Below, piece by piece: positions 47,881 through 60,918 of a DNA stretch of 64,000 bases. The notes below the pieces were generated by a model, which worked only from the letters and a program-made list of their open reading frames with translations, did not search any database and had not been told where the DNA came from. Position 1 is the stretch's first letter. Each line of letters opens with the position of its first letter. The DNA is from Ailurus styani (taxonomy: Eukaryota > Chordata > Mammalia > Carnivora > Ailuridae), in NCBI GenBank assembly GCA_002007465.1, contig LNAC01000003.1, positions 11,209,142 to 11,273,141 on the forward strand. Direction: 5' to 3'. A program made the position numbers and the translations under genes.

Positions 47881-50100
47881 GTTGGTAGACTCTGAGTCCA
47901 CACTCTTTGCATGAGAGAATCTTGTCCTTTAGACACTGAGCTATTTTTCTCCTGTTCTTTCTCCTCGGTGAGTCTGACTGCAGGGCTTTCTGTAATATGC
48001 ATGACCACAGTTCGGATCCTCAATTACCAGAACTTTCTCCTGATGCTACTTTTGCAGAGCCAAGAATAGGCTCCTACTCACCCCCTACTATCCGTTCTTT
48101 CCCTTTCCTTTCACGGCTCTGCTGATTAATTGGAATATGCTTCCCTTTTACGTTATAGCCAAGCTGCAACTGGGATTGCCATTAAATTTTCAATAACTCA
48201 CACTTGGCAAAATTCTCACACAATCAATAATGGGCCCAGTGATTAAAATTATTCAGCTTTTATCTCCATCACTTTCCTTTGCCCCATTTCTTTCTGCAAA
48301 TGCATTTTCTGGGAAGGCTTTCTCAGCATGAGGTGAATGGGTCTAAGGCTGTCAGTCTAACAGTTCAAATGGCTGATGATCTTATTAATTGTTTGGCTGT
48401 TAAAATTTTAACCCAGTAATTTATTATTTGTTTTAAAGGATGCTAATTAAAGATACACCCACTGCATTTGCAACTTGAATAAAATGATGACTACATGTGT
48501 ATTACTCTTTGGCCTAATGTAATTTGGGTTTCTGTGAAGAATTGAGTATCAATTATATAATTTTTCACATATCCGATTCTTTTCCCCAAAAGAAATGTGA
48601 GATTCATTCTAATAATAGATCAGTAATTTGTATTTGTTTTACTGAAACAAAATAACTTTGGCATGATCCATGCTATTATATGACTGTACTTCTTAAATGC
48701 ACTTATAAGAAGGTTCTAATATATGAATTAAACAGAGTTACCTTACAGAACAAACTAATGAAGCCTTAAACGTGTTCTTGAAATCTTAATAGTATTCAAC
48801 TAGTAAAGTGAAGAAAAATGATTTTGACCCTTCACTAAACTCTCAGGTGATAAAACAGAGTCTTGGAAATTTTCTTTGAATTATACCATCAGTATTTCTT
48901 TTGAGTATGCATTAGGAATCTTCAAGCGACATAAAAAAATTTTTCCAAGCATTGCAGAGGTTTATTTTTCATATAGCATCCGAACTGAAATATGTTGTAA
49001 TATAACGGTTATTTGAATTTTCTTGCTTTATAAGGCGTAAGTCAGAAACTTTATGTTGCCTGAGTGCTTTTTGCGGCATAACTATAAGCACAGCAGTGAG
49101 AAAGTGCAAGGAAACTAATAAATTAGAAGGCATAAGTGCATTTCTTGCATGTATGCTAATAGCTAATAAAGCATTAAGCAGTATCATGTCACATTGACTT
49201 CAGAAAATGTAACTACATACAATAATTTTGTGTGAAGTGAAAACATGCACAAGAGAATAAATACATGCACGTAAACAACCCTCACTTACCATAATAAACA
49301 TTATAGTAAAATCATAAGATGTTGAACATTTATTAGCTACCCTTTTCACAAAATAAATTTCCCTGCATATGTACTAAACCTCAAGAAAAGGACATAACAC
49401 AATTTCATTTTTCAATGAGAATTTGGAGTCTGCTCAGATACAATAATATTCATCAGAAAATACCTACTGCACTTTGGATGCGCAAGGTGATTTTAACCGG
49501 CTATCTATCCTATACTATACACTAATGTTATTGAGTTTCTGTAAAAGAGGTAGAATTCATCCTGTATTTGTATGGGTGGTAAGGTCAGTTTAATATATGT
49601 CTCTGAGCAGACCTTTCATGTAGATTTTCAAATGCAATTACTTCAGGACCTTTTTCTGTACTCAAAGAGAGTTTGTAAGATTCCAAGGATAAAATCTGAT
49701 TAGGCAAATAAGACAAGTACATAATTTATTTCAGAAGTAACTTCTTTAATTTTAAGAAGTAAAAGCAGCATGAATTTGCATATATCCATGAAAATACCAC
49801 TAAGTTCATCAAGGTTAAATAAAAATAGAATCAAGAATTATCAAGTTTTTGGTTGGTGGATTTGTTTTATATCCATTTGCTTGAGTTTTTTCCAGTGGGC
49901 AGTGTGTTGGTTACTAAAAATTAGATGAAATAAAAGCAACAGGGCATATTTTTTATGGAGATGCACCAGTATTTGGTATCGTCAAATGGCATCTCTAGGC
50001 AAGGTTAGAGGTTAGGCTAAGTAAGAGCAGAAATACAAAACAGGCAGAATCACTGCCTTATAACATTCTCTATACCCCATTCCCTTTGTTTTCTTTTTAG
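47881..50100 (+). other. ROBO2: Intron without recognised repeats
   Basis: A 2.2 kb intron without any SINE, L1 or LTR I can name. The segment 48160-48480 is rich in TAAT/ATTA cores (for example CTTATTAATTGTTTGG, and GCTAATTAAAG near 48443). It could be a conserved non-coding element; this was not tested. Confidence 0.5.
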
Positions 50101-50274
50101 GCAAAGCTTTTACCTCCTCTCAAAGACCTCGACCAACCAGTCCATTTTCTACTGACAGTAATACCAGTGCAGCCCTGAGTCAAAGTCAGAGGCCTCGGCC
50201 CACTAAAAAACACAAGGGAGGGCGAATGGACCAACAACCAGCTTTGCCTCATCGAAGGGAAGGAATGACAGATG
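50101..50274 (+). CDS. ROBO2: ROBO2 exon (basic SQRPRPTSP segment)
   Basis: A 174-nt exon, phase 1 to phase 1, with acceptor TTCTTTTTAG and donor GTAGGT. It encodes KAFTSSQRPRPTSPFSTDSN, TSAALSQSQRPRPTKKHKGG and then RMDQQPALPHRREGMTD. Two RPRPT repeats and the basic KKHKGGR patch are the main visible features. The PRPTSPFSTDSN word corresponds to ROBO1 PRPTSPVSTDSN, anchoring the paralogy immediately after the cassette exon. Confidence 0.95.
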
Positions 50275-50769
50275 GTAGGTTTGTTTCCTTCTCTCTTGTC
50301 TCCTCACTGAAGAGATGCACTCTGTGCAAATCGTTCACTTAGATTAAAGTAGCTGTGGTAGATTAGGCATTGCCTCATTATAGAACAAGGCAGAAAACCT
50401 AGCAATACGGTCTTGTTTAAATAAGACACCCTCTTTTCTAACGATCTGGAATGATTTCTGTATTACCAAGCCCCAAGAAATGTATGCCTTACCACTTTTC
50501 AATGTTGATCTTGCTGCCTTTCTGGCATTTTCCATTAATGCTTTTTAATGAACATTCTCCTTTGAGGTTAGGAAAGAAAACGCAGGTAGCACTTGCACTT
50601 TCCGTGCGTTTCTGATATAAAATTTGGGACATTTCTCACATCAAATTAAGATAACTTAGATGGTATTTCACTCGTGAAAAAGACCATGAGGGGATTTATA
50701 ATTTAGCAGTTTTTTAATTTCGTGAATTTCAGGGTTAAAAGCATACTACAGATCATCTGGTAGATGGGT

Positions 50770-50983
50770 CAGCAAACTTTTCCGTAAAAGTCCAGATAGT
50801 AAATATTTTTTGTTTTACCTGGCCATACAGTCTCTGTCACGAATACTCTCAAGGCTACCATTGTAGTGTGAGCGGAACCATAGGAAAAAAAGGAAAAAAA
50901 AAATGGATGTGACCGATTTCCAAAAACACCTTACTGTTAAACAGGCAGTGGCTGAATTTAGCCCAAGGACCATAGTCTGCTGA
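50770..50983 (+). mobile_element. MER58-like hAT DNA transposon remnant
   Basis: Begins CAGCAAACTTTTCCGTAAA and contains CCAGATAGTAAATATTTT and GGCCATACAGTCTCTGTC. It ends with a near-complement, CATAGTCTGCTG, giving inverted termini. The family name is from memory. Confidence 0.6.
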
Positions 50984-51414
50984 TCTACTTCAATTCTTTT
51001 ATTTATGTATAGCATTCAGTCTTTGAGTATTTGCTTAAACACTGCTAATTTAGGAAGCACAATATTACTGGGAAACTGGGAGATGTCCTTGTTCAATAAA
51101 GAGTAGTTCATCTCTATAAAGCAGGATTTATTTCCCACATGGTCAACCTAATTCTCATACATTTAAATATAGGGATACAAATATTTAACCTGATGCTTTA
51201 TTCTAAGGAATATTTATGATTTATGTCAAGAGCCTAGTACAATGCCCAACCTAAAGGTACATTTCTTCCCCCTTCTTAGCACTATCCTTTATAGGCACAC
51301 TTTATCTCGAGACAGTTCTACTAAACACCAAAAGGATGAACCTAGCCAAGCTTCACATTAGAACAATCTAGGGAGCTCTTAAATTATCCCCTGGGAATTG
51401 TGGTTTTGTTTTGT

Positions 51415-51596
51415 TTTTCCAGATTTTTTTGTATTTCTTTTAAAGAGAGAGGGAGAGCACAGAGGGAGAGTGTGAAACAGACTCCCCGCTGAGCAGAGAG
51501 CCTAAAGCAGGGATGCAGGGCTGGATCCCAGGACCCTGAGATCATGACCCAAGCAGAAGGCAGACGCTTAACTGACTCAGCCACCCACACACCCCC
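51415..51596 (-). repeat. Can-SINE (antisense), older copy
   Basis: T-rich tail complement, GA tract, CCCTGAGATCATGACCCAAG and a head complement ending in CAGCCACCCACACACCCC. Flanked by similar TTGTGGTTT and TTGTGATTT. Confidence 0.85.
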
Positions 51597-53539
51597 TGCG
51601 GGTTGTGATTTAATTGTTCTGGGTGAAAGCCAATTATGGATATTTTTAAAGCTCTACAAATTAATCTAATGTGCAGTCAGCATTAAGAAACTATGACAGA
51701 GTCCTTAATATTCATTTCAGTCTCTTAGACTTATCATTATAGGACAGAATGAGGCTTAGTTGGGAACGTACTTACTCTTCACTGGTTTGAGGGGGAAGGG
51801 TCTGTATCTGGCAGCCATCTTTGTGCTTTCTTTCGTCATTTTATAGTGCAGGGCAGACTTTAAAAGTCAACCATAACTGGTTCTAAAAGCTGTCGGATTT
51901 ATTTATCTTTCCTTTTACCTTGTTTTCGTTGGGAAGTGTTTCTGTGGAATTGGAGGGTAAGAGGACACTCACAGTTCTGATTCCTTTATAAACAAATATC
52001 CTGTGGTGAACGAAAATGCTCACCGCTGCCTTTCTGCCTCAGATGATCTGCAGATTAGCTAAGCATTTAAAACAGCCAATAGCGTTGATCTTATTCCTCT
52101 ATATAAAAAGGACCACTCCCATTGATATGGTAGTGATAAAACTCAGAATTAATAATTTTGTATAGTTTTCCTGTGTCAGTGTTGTGGAAAGAGAAAAGAA
52201 TTTTTTTTTTCGAAATGTTTGAAGACTATATCCAGAATATGTGGAAGATAAAAAAATATAAACAAACAAAATAGCACTCCTTTTCTTACTAAAATACTGT
52301 TCTTGCAATTTTTTTCAGAAAATCTAGTTAAGACAAGCTGTCTCCTACTCTAAAGCATGATCAAATTATTGCTTCTCTTTCTAAACAAGTAACAGGTCCT
52401 TAACTCTTAAAGTTGCCAGCATTTCAAAAGGGGGTTATGGATTATGTGTTGTTGGTAGATATATTTTGGAAGTAGTGATATTGCAAGGGAAATTTTGGCT
52501 CCCATGTCTTCCCAAGTTTATGATCCAATGATGTTCTAGTTATGACATGAGGACATTTATTATGGATGGCACTCTGTAGATGATCCTTAACGATGTTGTT
52601 ATTTTATAGTAAATGTATGTGTCATAGTTTTATATGGTAGAATCCATGCATCAGTAATAATTTTATACTATTTGTATGTAAAATCAAACTGTTCTTTTAG
52701 GGAAGACTGCTGTTTCGTAGCACTTAGTGTATAGACGTTTTCACACTAAGACTTTTGCTTGATACATTTTAAAATTATGTTTGGTGAGTAAATTAATCAG
52801 GGTAAATTACTGGTAGCTGCTATACCAAACAACTTCTATCCCTCAGTGGCTTAGTACAGCAAGTTTGTTTCTCATGGACACAATAATTTATAAAGGTCAG
52901 GTGGCTCTCCTGTAAGTAGTAATGTAAGGATGTGTGCTTTTTCAATATTGGGGGGCCATAATTTTTAAAGTGAGACATTTGTGGCTTATGAGTGAGGGGA
53001 AGACAAAATCCGGGTGATCACTTGGGAGATTCTATGGTCAAGCCTGCAAGTGGCACATATCACTTCTTATTTCCTTGACAAGAGCACTGGCACGTGATGT
53101 CAGACTACTGACTAGAGTGGGAAAGGAATATTTTCTTGTGCCTAGTAAGAGGAATTGGGAATGGTGAAAAACATCAGTCTCTGTCCAAAAGCAATGCAAA
53201 AACCACCACACACATCAAGGAGTCTTCTTCTCCCTTGAAAAAAGACTCTCCTAAGCAGGCACTTGCTCAATCCAAATCTTCTATTCCATTTGCATAAGCT
53301 AAAGAATACCCTTTAAAACCAATATATTGATAAATGCTGAAGAAAGAAGGCAGAGAAAGTAGTTTTCTGTCCAAAAACCTTTTTTCCCCGATAGCATTTC
53401 CTTCTAGTCTGTTCTCCCTTCATTCCTTGAGTTAGAGAAGGGAATTAGAGAAGGTAGTCTTTCCTCTGCCACAAACTAGCTTGGCCACACTCTAGCTTCA
53501 CTACAAACTAGCCTGTACCATTAAACAAATTTCTTTATT

Positions 53540-54620
53540 CACTAATCTATTTATTCCCATACCAAATGATGGGCTGGAAAACAACAGTGAAAGTCCCTGC
53601 CTTTCTGGAACTTACATTCTGTTGAGGGAAGATAAAGACCAACACAAATGTATAAGGGAAAATAAAAGTATATAAGATGGTGGCAAATGTTATGGAGAAA
53701 AAACCTAGGAAGGAAGGGGAGAAATACCAGGGCGGGGAAGGGGGATCAGCTCTCTTTTAAGTAGAGTCTCAGAGAAGGCTTGACCAAGTAGACGACAGTA
53801 GCGAACACTGGAAGATTAAAAGGGAAAGAGCAATACTGGTATGGAGGAAAGGTCATCCCAGGACATGAGAACAGCAAGTGGAAGCCTGAAGCTTATTTGC
53901 TGAAAAGTAAGAGAAGCAGTGTGACCCAGGCAGAGAGAACAATAAAATAGAATATGAAGTTAGACAAGTCAGTGAAGGCCAGTGTTTGTACGGTCTTAAG
54001 CTTCTGTAAGGACATTGGCTCTTACTTTGAATGGGAAACCACTGAAGGGGTATGTGTGTGTGTGTGTGTGTGTGTGTGCGTGCACGTGCGCGTGTGCGTG
54101 TGTGCATGTGCATGTGTGTGTGTGTTTAAGGCAGAGGAGTTACATGATCTTACTTCTGCTCCTATTTTTAAAAAAGCCACTCTAGCTGTTATGTCAGGAT
54201 AGACTAAATGTGCTTCTGTGTGGAAGCACAGAAACCACATAAGAGGTTGTAGAAGTCATCTAGGCAAGTGATGTTAGAGTTTCCTCCCGAGGTATGATCA
54301 GTGGAAGCAATGAGAAAGTTTGAATTCTGGCTATAGCTTGGCAGAACCCACGGGATTTGTTCATGAAATTAACTCGGGCTGTAAAGCAAAAAAGTCAAGG
54401 ATTACTCCAAAGTCTCGGTCAACTTGTAGAATGCAGTTGCTACTAATTGAGATGATGGACACTACAGAAGAAGCATATCTTGTAGAGGAAGGTCCAGAAC
54501 TGAGTTTTGATATGTGAGATTTTAGATGCTTTCTAAACATCTAAGTTGAACTCCTCAGTATGGATTTAGAGATGTGAGCCTGGAGTTCATGGAAGGAGAA
54601 ATCCCAGCTGGAGATGTTTG
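53540..54620 (+). repeat. Old mammalian interspersed repeat, family not assigned
   Basis: The order of phrases (AACTTACATTCTGTTGAGGG, AGAGAACAATAAAATAGAA, GAGGAGTTACATGATCTTAC, GAGCCTGGAGTTCATGG) follows a common ancient mammalian repeat that I recognise but cannot name safely. A GT microsatellite has expanded within it. Confidence 0.45.
54048..54126. repeat. Alternating GT/GC purine-pyrimidine tract
   Basis: About 79 bp of almost unbroken alternating purine-pyrimidine (GTGT, GCGTGCACGTGCGCGTG and GCATGTGCATG units), a sequence class prone to Z-DNA and to length change. Confidence 0.9.
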
Positions 54621-56842
54621 ATTTCTTTTTGCTTTCTTCTTCTTTTTTTTTTTTAACCTGAAAAAGAGAATTAAAATGGCACATATTTCATTGGACTGTT
54701 GTGTACCTGACAATAGGAAATCCTCAGTAGACCAGTAAGAGACTTTCTAGTGAATTGATTTAGTTGAAATGAATCAACATGGAAATGAATAATAAATTTA
54801 AGTAAACATATTTGATTACATACTTTTATTTTTGCCACAGTCATTCTTAATTTCATCTTTTTTCCAATTTGTTTATTTCAATGTGCATGCCATATTCTTT
54901 CTTAGAATATACAAGCTCCAAGTGTATTACTTAATTATGTAACTATATAATCTCAGGTTAAATTAAATGGTAATTAGAATTTTGGCTAGCATAAGTAGAT
55001 GCCACTTTGGCCATTTTAAAGATGAGGCTGCTTTGATGGAGAATAAAAATCAATGAGCAGATACATTATTTTGAAAGCAAATATAATAATTCCTGCCTTT
55101 CCCTACTACTGGCAGTCTTAAGTCCAAACATTCAAATGAAATAATTACTTTACATTTATAATAATACATACTGAAAGGAAGTCAGTTTTGAATATAAAGG
55201 AAACATAAACTCATTGGTGGATTATTCTACAAATAGATACCACAATATTGGACTAGCTCTTCATTTTGGAAAAACTGTTCCAAACGCAACTTTATTCTCC
55301 CAGATGAAACACTGTTCCCTTCAATAATTAGTAATTCATAATCTAACAAGAGGACATACATAAGAACTGGGAATGCTGCTTCAATGTAAGAACTCCCAAA
55401 GCAGGTGCAGAGCAGAGTATTATTGTCAATTCGATGGAGGGCAGTATCATTTTTCTCATTATGAGAGAGTATAAAGCTTCTTAACAAAGTCTTTAAAAAG
55501 AACAACTTAGCCTTCCTTAAGGAAGCTATCTTTGGTTCACAAGAAATTCATGCATTTTCCTTTTAAATTTCACAAACAGCATTATTAGAAATAAGAGCAC
55601 TAATATAACAACAGCATGGGAAACAATGGATGAATATTACATGCAACAGCCCCTATTAATAATATAAATATTAATAATATAAATAATATGATACATAGTA
55701 CATATGATATTTTATTTCATGAACAAGTAATGTAATCACTGATATTCTAAGGATGAACAGAGAAGTTCGTAATAGTATGCCAGAAAAATTAGAAGGTAAT
55801 AATCCAAAAGAATGTTTAGAATGTTCAGGAAACTTCACAATCTTCAACAAAGTAATTTTAGAACTAGTATAATGGTCTAAATCATATAATAGAACTAGTA
55901 GAATTCTTAAAGAAAGATGAAAGAGGAGACTAAGATCACAGTTGAAGACAATCAAAATATAAAGATGTCATGATCTGAACAGCTAATGAAAGGAAAATGA
56001 AAAATTACCTGCACATTTGAACTTTTGATTTTTTCATCTCTTATATTTAATTTAAAGAGCTTTTTTGCAAAGCTATCTATTCTACCACATCTCAAATTTT
56101 TATGATGCATTGTCCATTCTAGCACCAGGAAGCATATTCTATCTGTACTCTGAACATTGGTTATTACTTATTAAAATTAATACATTGGAAGATTATAATG
56201 TATTAGTTGTAACTCATTAGCTAACTCATGAAACGAACAGCCAGAATTGGTTGTCAGGCAGAATGTTAATTGCATTTAATAAATGTTAGCTTAACCCTTT
56301 GACTGTTGCTAAATGTACCACATACATGGGTAAAGGCAGTCATATGTTGCATATGATACGGCATATAGTTCTTAATTTCCCGAGGGCAACATTTCCTATG
56401 GAGATTGGCAGGACAGCCGTTATTCTTCCCAGGGCCTTTTATTAACACAGTTACTAGAATATCTAGTCATTTTGTGTCATGATATGTCTACTTTGGGGAG
56501 GGGGGGATGGACAGTGGAGAAAATATGGAGAACACATAAATTGCTCTTTATACCTTGAACGTTAGCCTCAATGTGCAATTGAAAACACTTTCCACATATA
56601 TAGTTGAAATCAGTCGATTTTGTTTCAAAGACACTGTGATCCAAAGATAAGAAAGATCAGTAATATGCATTTTAGATAGAAATAACTGACCTTTGCCCCC
56701 CGCAATTACCCCTCCCACCCCCAGATTTCTTTTGCATGAGTGAGACTTTTAGGAGGGCACGGGTTTTTTTCTTCATCTTGAATTAAAACCTGTATTTTTC
56801 ATTAAATTTTAGTCCATTCTAAACATTATTCACAATTTTTAG

Positions 56843-57115
56843 ATCTTCCACCACCACCAGATCCCCCTCCAGGTCAGGGTTTAAGGCAGCAAATAGGCCC
56901 GAGCCAGCATGCTGGTAACGTGGAAAACTCAACAGAGAGAAAAGGAAGCTCTCTGGAGACACCACCAGCATCCAACTTAGAAGACACAAAGAGCTCATTG
57001 GATTGTCCAGCTAGAACGTCCCTAGAGTGGCAGCGACAAACCCAAGAATGGATAAACTCCACAGAACGCCAAGAAGATATACGGAAAGCCCTACACAAAC
57101 AAAGTGTTGGACCAG
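56843..57115 (+). CDS. ROBO2: ROBO2 exon with second proline motif (DLPPPPDPPP)
   Basis: A 273-nt exon, phase 1 to phase 1, with acceptor AATTTTTAG and donor GTGTGT. It opens with DLPPPPDPPPGQGLRQQIGP, a second LPPPP-type Ena/VASP-like ligand. Ser/Glu-rich sequence follows (NSTERKGSSLETPPAS), and then DTKSSLDCPARTSLEWQRQT, QEWINSTERQEDIRK and ALHKQSVGP. ROBO1 has DDLPPPPVPPP at the same position. The symmetric phase means this exon could be skipped without a frameshift. Reading on into the intron gives about 27 further residues before a stop. Confidence 0.95.
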
Positions 57116-59017
57116 GTGTGTTCTGCACAGTCCCAAGAAAGTGTGGACTTTTACCTTTTGTTTTCCTACCAGGTATTTTAGAAATGGCAGTTGTTTAAGC
57201 TCATCTGAAAAAAGTTTGCCTTGAATCACTAAAAAGTTGGGATTCCTCAGCAAAGTTCACCAACACACACCTTAAGGCTGATTCCCATGAGGATTGTTCC
57301 TCAAGTTAACCTCTGCAGAGGGGCCTTTGAGCTCAAGAGACTTCACCTGTATTGTTCAGGAGACAGTTTGATTTTTTTGCCTTTTCATGTTTATATCGAA
57401 ATGCTTTTAAGACCTCTAAATTTCACCTTACCGTCAATTTAATCCCTGCCTTCAACCAGTTTCATTTTGACTGAAGTAACTAGTCATTTTGAAAGTAGAA
57501 CTCACTTCAGTCAAATTGTTGAATTCATTGAAATAACAAAGTTGCCCATAAATGTACATAAATATCTCAGGATAGGAAAGGTTAAACTGGGCCTGCACTT
57601 TCTCCAACTGGTTAGATTTAGTTGATCGTTAACACTTTGTTGGGATATATTCTTGTTTATAAATCAAGCTTCCTGGAACTGTCATAAAATAAATGTCATC
57701 ATTTGTGGTTGGATTTTGTTTTGGAAGTGGATGTTGGGGTCTATTGTAGAAATACATTTTCTAGAACATTTCTTCTCATATCGGGATTCATTTTCATTGA
57801 GAATTAAAACGTACACACAAACACACACACAACAATATTTGAGAGTTTCTTTACACATTTGTTTTTTAATTTGGACTCAGTCTTTTGTAGATAAATGTCC
57901 TCTACGCATGCATTTTCAATAATTTTATGATGTCACAACTTGGTGCTTAAGGTTTTAGAAAATGTAATGTATACAAGAGCCAAAGTATGTCAATTTTAAT
58001 ACCTAGATTTAGTGAAACACTTAGGAAGTTTACGTCATTCAGCCTGTGAGAGAAAAATCACATGATCCTTGCAATTTCGTAAAGACCATTTAAGGAGAGA
58101 AATAGTATCACAGTAATAATAGCCCATACCTAGAAGGAAAGAAAGAAAAAAACCAGAAGAGGTAGAGAGAGAGAGAGAAGAAGGAAGAAGGAAAGAAAAA
58201 AAGAAAAAAAATGTTTCAAAATATTAGGTATTTAGTTATACACATTGTGTTATTTGTAGAGCTGATACATAAAATATATTTTCATTTATTATTTATTTAT
58301 GAAAATGTGTATTTCTCTTTTTAAGGAAATACACCATCTTTAAAATAATGTGTTTTTATCCCCAGAAACAACAAAAATTTAGGAAGCCTATTTCAACTCA
58401 TATATAGTTCTTTATCTAAATTGAGAAAATGTTGCTATAATTTAAAGTGAAACAAAAACCATGTTTCTTCAACATTAATTGAAAAATTTAATTGGAGCCT
58501 CACTGAACTCCAGAAATTATACTCATAAATGCTTTTGTTAAATAATATGGTTCATTGTATGCAGCTTCCTTTTATTAATGAATTTAAATTTTGCAAATGA
58601 TATATAATTGTATTTTTATCCCCAAATTTATTTTTTTAAGATTTTATTTATTTAAGAGAGAGAGAGCATGAACAAGGGGGCAGGAGCAGAGTAAGAGGGA
58701 GAAGCAGACTCCCCACTGAGCAGGGAGCCCAACAAGGGCCCTGAGATCATGACCTGAGCAGAAGGCAGATGCTTAACCAACTGAGTCACCCAGGAGTCCC
58801 ATCCCCAAATTTCTTTTAATTTAATCCTGTTTCAGATCCTATTATCAGAAATGTTGTTTGCACGTGGAAATTTTTTAATATCTGGGCTTATTAAACCTCT
58901 TATTTTTAACTTTACTAAAGAGTGAAATGGTAAAATAGCCCATCTTGAACTTAATATTTAAAGTTTGTTTTGCCTCCATGTTGCTGTTCAGCTTAGCATT
59001 TTGTGTTTCTTTTTCAG
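57116..59017 (+). other. ROBO2: Intron with one SINE and a purine-rich tract
   Basis: A 1.9 kb intron with a GA/GAA-rich tract at 58131-58212 and an antisense Can-SINE at 58630-58800. Nothing else is recognised. Confidence 0.65.
58630..58800 (-). repeat. Can-SINE (antisense), shortened core
   Basis: Tail complement, GA repeat, CCCTGAGATCATGACCTGAG and a head complement ending CACCCAGGAGTCCC. Perfect duplication ATCCCCAAATTT at 58618-58629 and 58801-58812. Part of the core is deleted. Confidence 0.93.
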
Positions 59018-59218
59018 AGGAGACTTTGGTGCCCTACAGCAAGCCCAGTTTCCCATCTCCAGGAGGTCACAGCTCATCAGGAACAGCATCTTCTAAAGGA
59101 TCCACTGGACCAAGGAAAGCCGAGGTGTTGAGGGGAAGTCACCAGCGCAATGCCAGCGACCTTCTTGACATAGGATATATGGGCTCAAATAGTCAAGGAC
59201 AGTTTACAGGTGAATTAT
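59018..59218 (+). CDS. ROBO2: ROBO2 penultimate exon (C-terminal coding exon)
   Basis: A 201-nt exon with acceptor TCTTTTTCAG and donor GTAAGT at 59219. It enters in phase 1 and encodes EETLVPYSKPSFPSPGGHSS, SGTASSKGSTGPRKAEVLRG, SHQRNASDLLDIGYMGSN and SQGQFTGEL. The last base, T59218, forms TAG with AG at 60919-60920, so the receptor ends GQFTGEL, matching the remembered ROBO2 C-terminus. Unspliced, the frame would continue CKCFRTLKRLW and stop, which is an artefact. A weaker in-frame upstream donor at 59210 would give a terminus QFTE followed by TAA. PYSKPSFP aligns with ROBO1 PYCRPTFP. Confidence 0.95.
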
Positions 59219-60918
59219 GTAAGTGCTTTAGAACACTTAAAAGGCTCTGGTGATTTAGAACAAGTAGTGGGTTAATAATGTAGGGGAAAAAGTTTCCTTG
59301 ACCCTCTTAGGGTCCCTGGCCTGGTGAGAATTTAACTGATAAACACAGATTAACAAATTTTGTTGAATTTTTACGTGTCCATGGGTGACTTCAGAAGAGC
59401 ATGAAGACTGAAAGAAGTGACAGAGCAGAAAACTTTTATGTCTTTTAGACAAAGAAACCATAAATTTATGAAGATTTTATGAGACCAAGGGGTTTGGGTA
59501 GGGGAGTGGTCAATGGCAAAGAAGTAACTGGGAAGATAAGTGTTAGTTTAACAAGGTTTGTTTGCACAGGTTTCTCCCTGTCTCTGGGAATAAGAACGTC
59601 TTCCTTCCTCTGATAGAGGGAGGGTGACTTTCATGTGGGAGTTTTATGACCTATTTCAGAGAAGAAGAGCGAAGGGGGAGGAGAGAGGTCAGAGTGAACT
59701 TCCTCCCTCTGTTGGTTTCTCAGACTCCTTCAGATTTCAACATATAGTATGCCAAGGTGTCATATTTTGGGGTAGCACATCCTGAAATTCATCAATAATA
59801 TCGGGACAATATACAAATTTCAGAATGGTAGAAATCATGCCTTGCTGTGAGAAAAAAACCAATTACAACTTTTAGAAATAGAGCATTGCTATTTACAGCT
59901 GTCTATTAAATAAATATTTCTTCTATTCCAAGTCTGATTTACACTATGCAAAGATTGTCTATATTTAGGCAATTAATCTTCATATTTATAAGTTAATTAA
60001 GTACAGTCTACTTCTTAGTTTTCTTTGCCTTTTAAAGTACCTCAGGAATTCCTCATTCCCTAGTTGCTCTTCATTTATTATCATTATTATTATTTTTTAG
60101 ATTTGGGCAGTTGACCTTGTAAAGTTGATTTTTTATTATAACAACATATTTTATAAATAAATTTCTTTTTGACTAAAGAGCCAGCATTGATATGATAATT
60201 AATCTATAAAAATAAAATACCAGGCAACAGAGAAAGATAGCATGTCACAGTATGTCACAGGAAGAAGCACTGAGTTCTTTGTGTTAATTTTTTTCGTGAA
60301 ATCACCAATTCTGCTATCTGATGTCAGAATCATACTTGTTGAATATTTTCACCACTTGTTTGAATTCACGTTAAAAGCACTGCTGAAGGAATAGCCCTGG
60401 GTTCCAGTCTTCTCAACCCAGAGCAAGTCAACTACCTTCCTAATCTCTCTACTTGCTGATCTAAAAACATGGCATTACCGTTATGCTTACATCACAGACT
60501 GGAGGGTGCCATGAAATAATGAAAAGTAAAAGTACTTTCAAGCTGTAGAGTTCTTTATTGACTAGACTTAGCATTCTTGTTGTCTATTGCTAATCTGATT
60601 ATTATTAAGGTGAGTTTATAATTTGTAATTTGATTCATGACTGCTTAGATTTTGCTTTGACTTTTATTTTAGTGTAACTATAAACTCACAGGAGACGTGC
60701 AGAGATAGCTCTATGGGGATTTTAAATCTCCAAATTTTATGTTTCTTTCTTTCTCTTCCCATCACTAGGATTCCTACCTTTACACACTCGCAAAATCCAT
60801 CTGATGGGGTTATTTTCATTTATTATCTGTTCGCTTGGCTTTTTGTGGTGCTGATCAGGATGAAAGACTGCTTAATGTCAGTGCAAACTTATTTCTGATT
60901 TTTTTCATCTCTTTGTAG
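59219..60918 (+). other. ROBO2: Last intron
   Basis: A 1.7 kb intron, donor GTAAGT and acceptor CTCTTTGTAG. It splits the stop codon. No repeat family or other exon is recognised. AT-rich in the second half. Confidence 0.85.

Larger units (their letters stand above)
50275..56842 (+). other. ROBO2: Intron with DNA-transposon remnants and a GT microsatellite
   Basis: A 6.6 kb intron. It contains a MER58-like hAT remnant (50770), a Can-SINE (51415) apparently inside another old hAT-like remnant (51330-51700), a low-confidence old repeat at 52795-53150, a long old mammalian repeat of unassigned family (53540-54620) and an alternating GT/GC tract (54048). From 54660 to 56840 I see only AT-rich sequence. 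Confidence 0.6.

Noticed and set aside
47619..47888. 89-codon frame starting upstream of the GSMVNGWGS exon
   Set aside because: The first 26 codons are intronic. Only 47698-47880 has splice signals and paralogue similarity.
57116..57198. Extension after the DLPPPP exon (VFCTVPRKCGLL...)
   Set aside because: This is intron read-through past a GT donor. The next exon joins in the right phase to the remembered ROBO2 sequence.
59210..59253. C-terminal extension CKCFRTLKRLW
   Set aside because: It comes from reading past the strong donor GTAAGT at 59219. Splicing to 60919 gives TAG and the expected GEL terminus.
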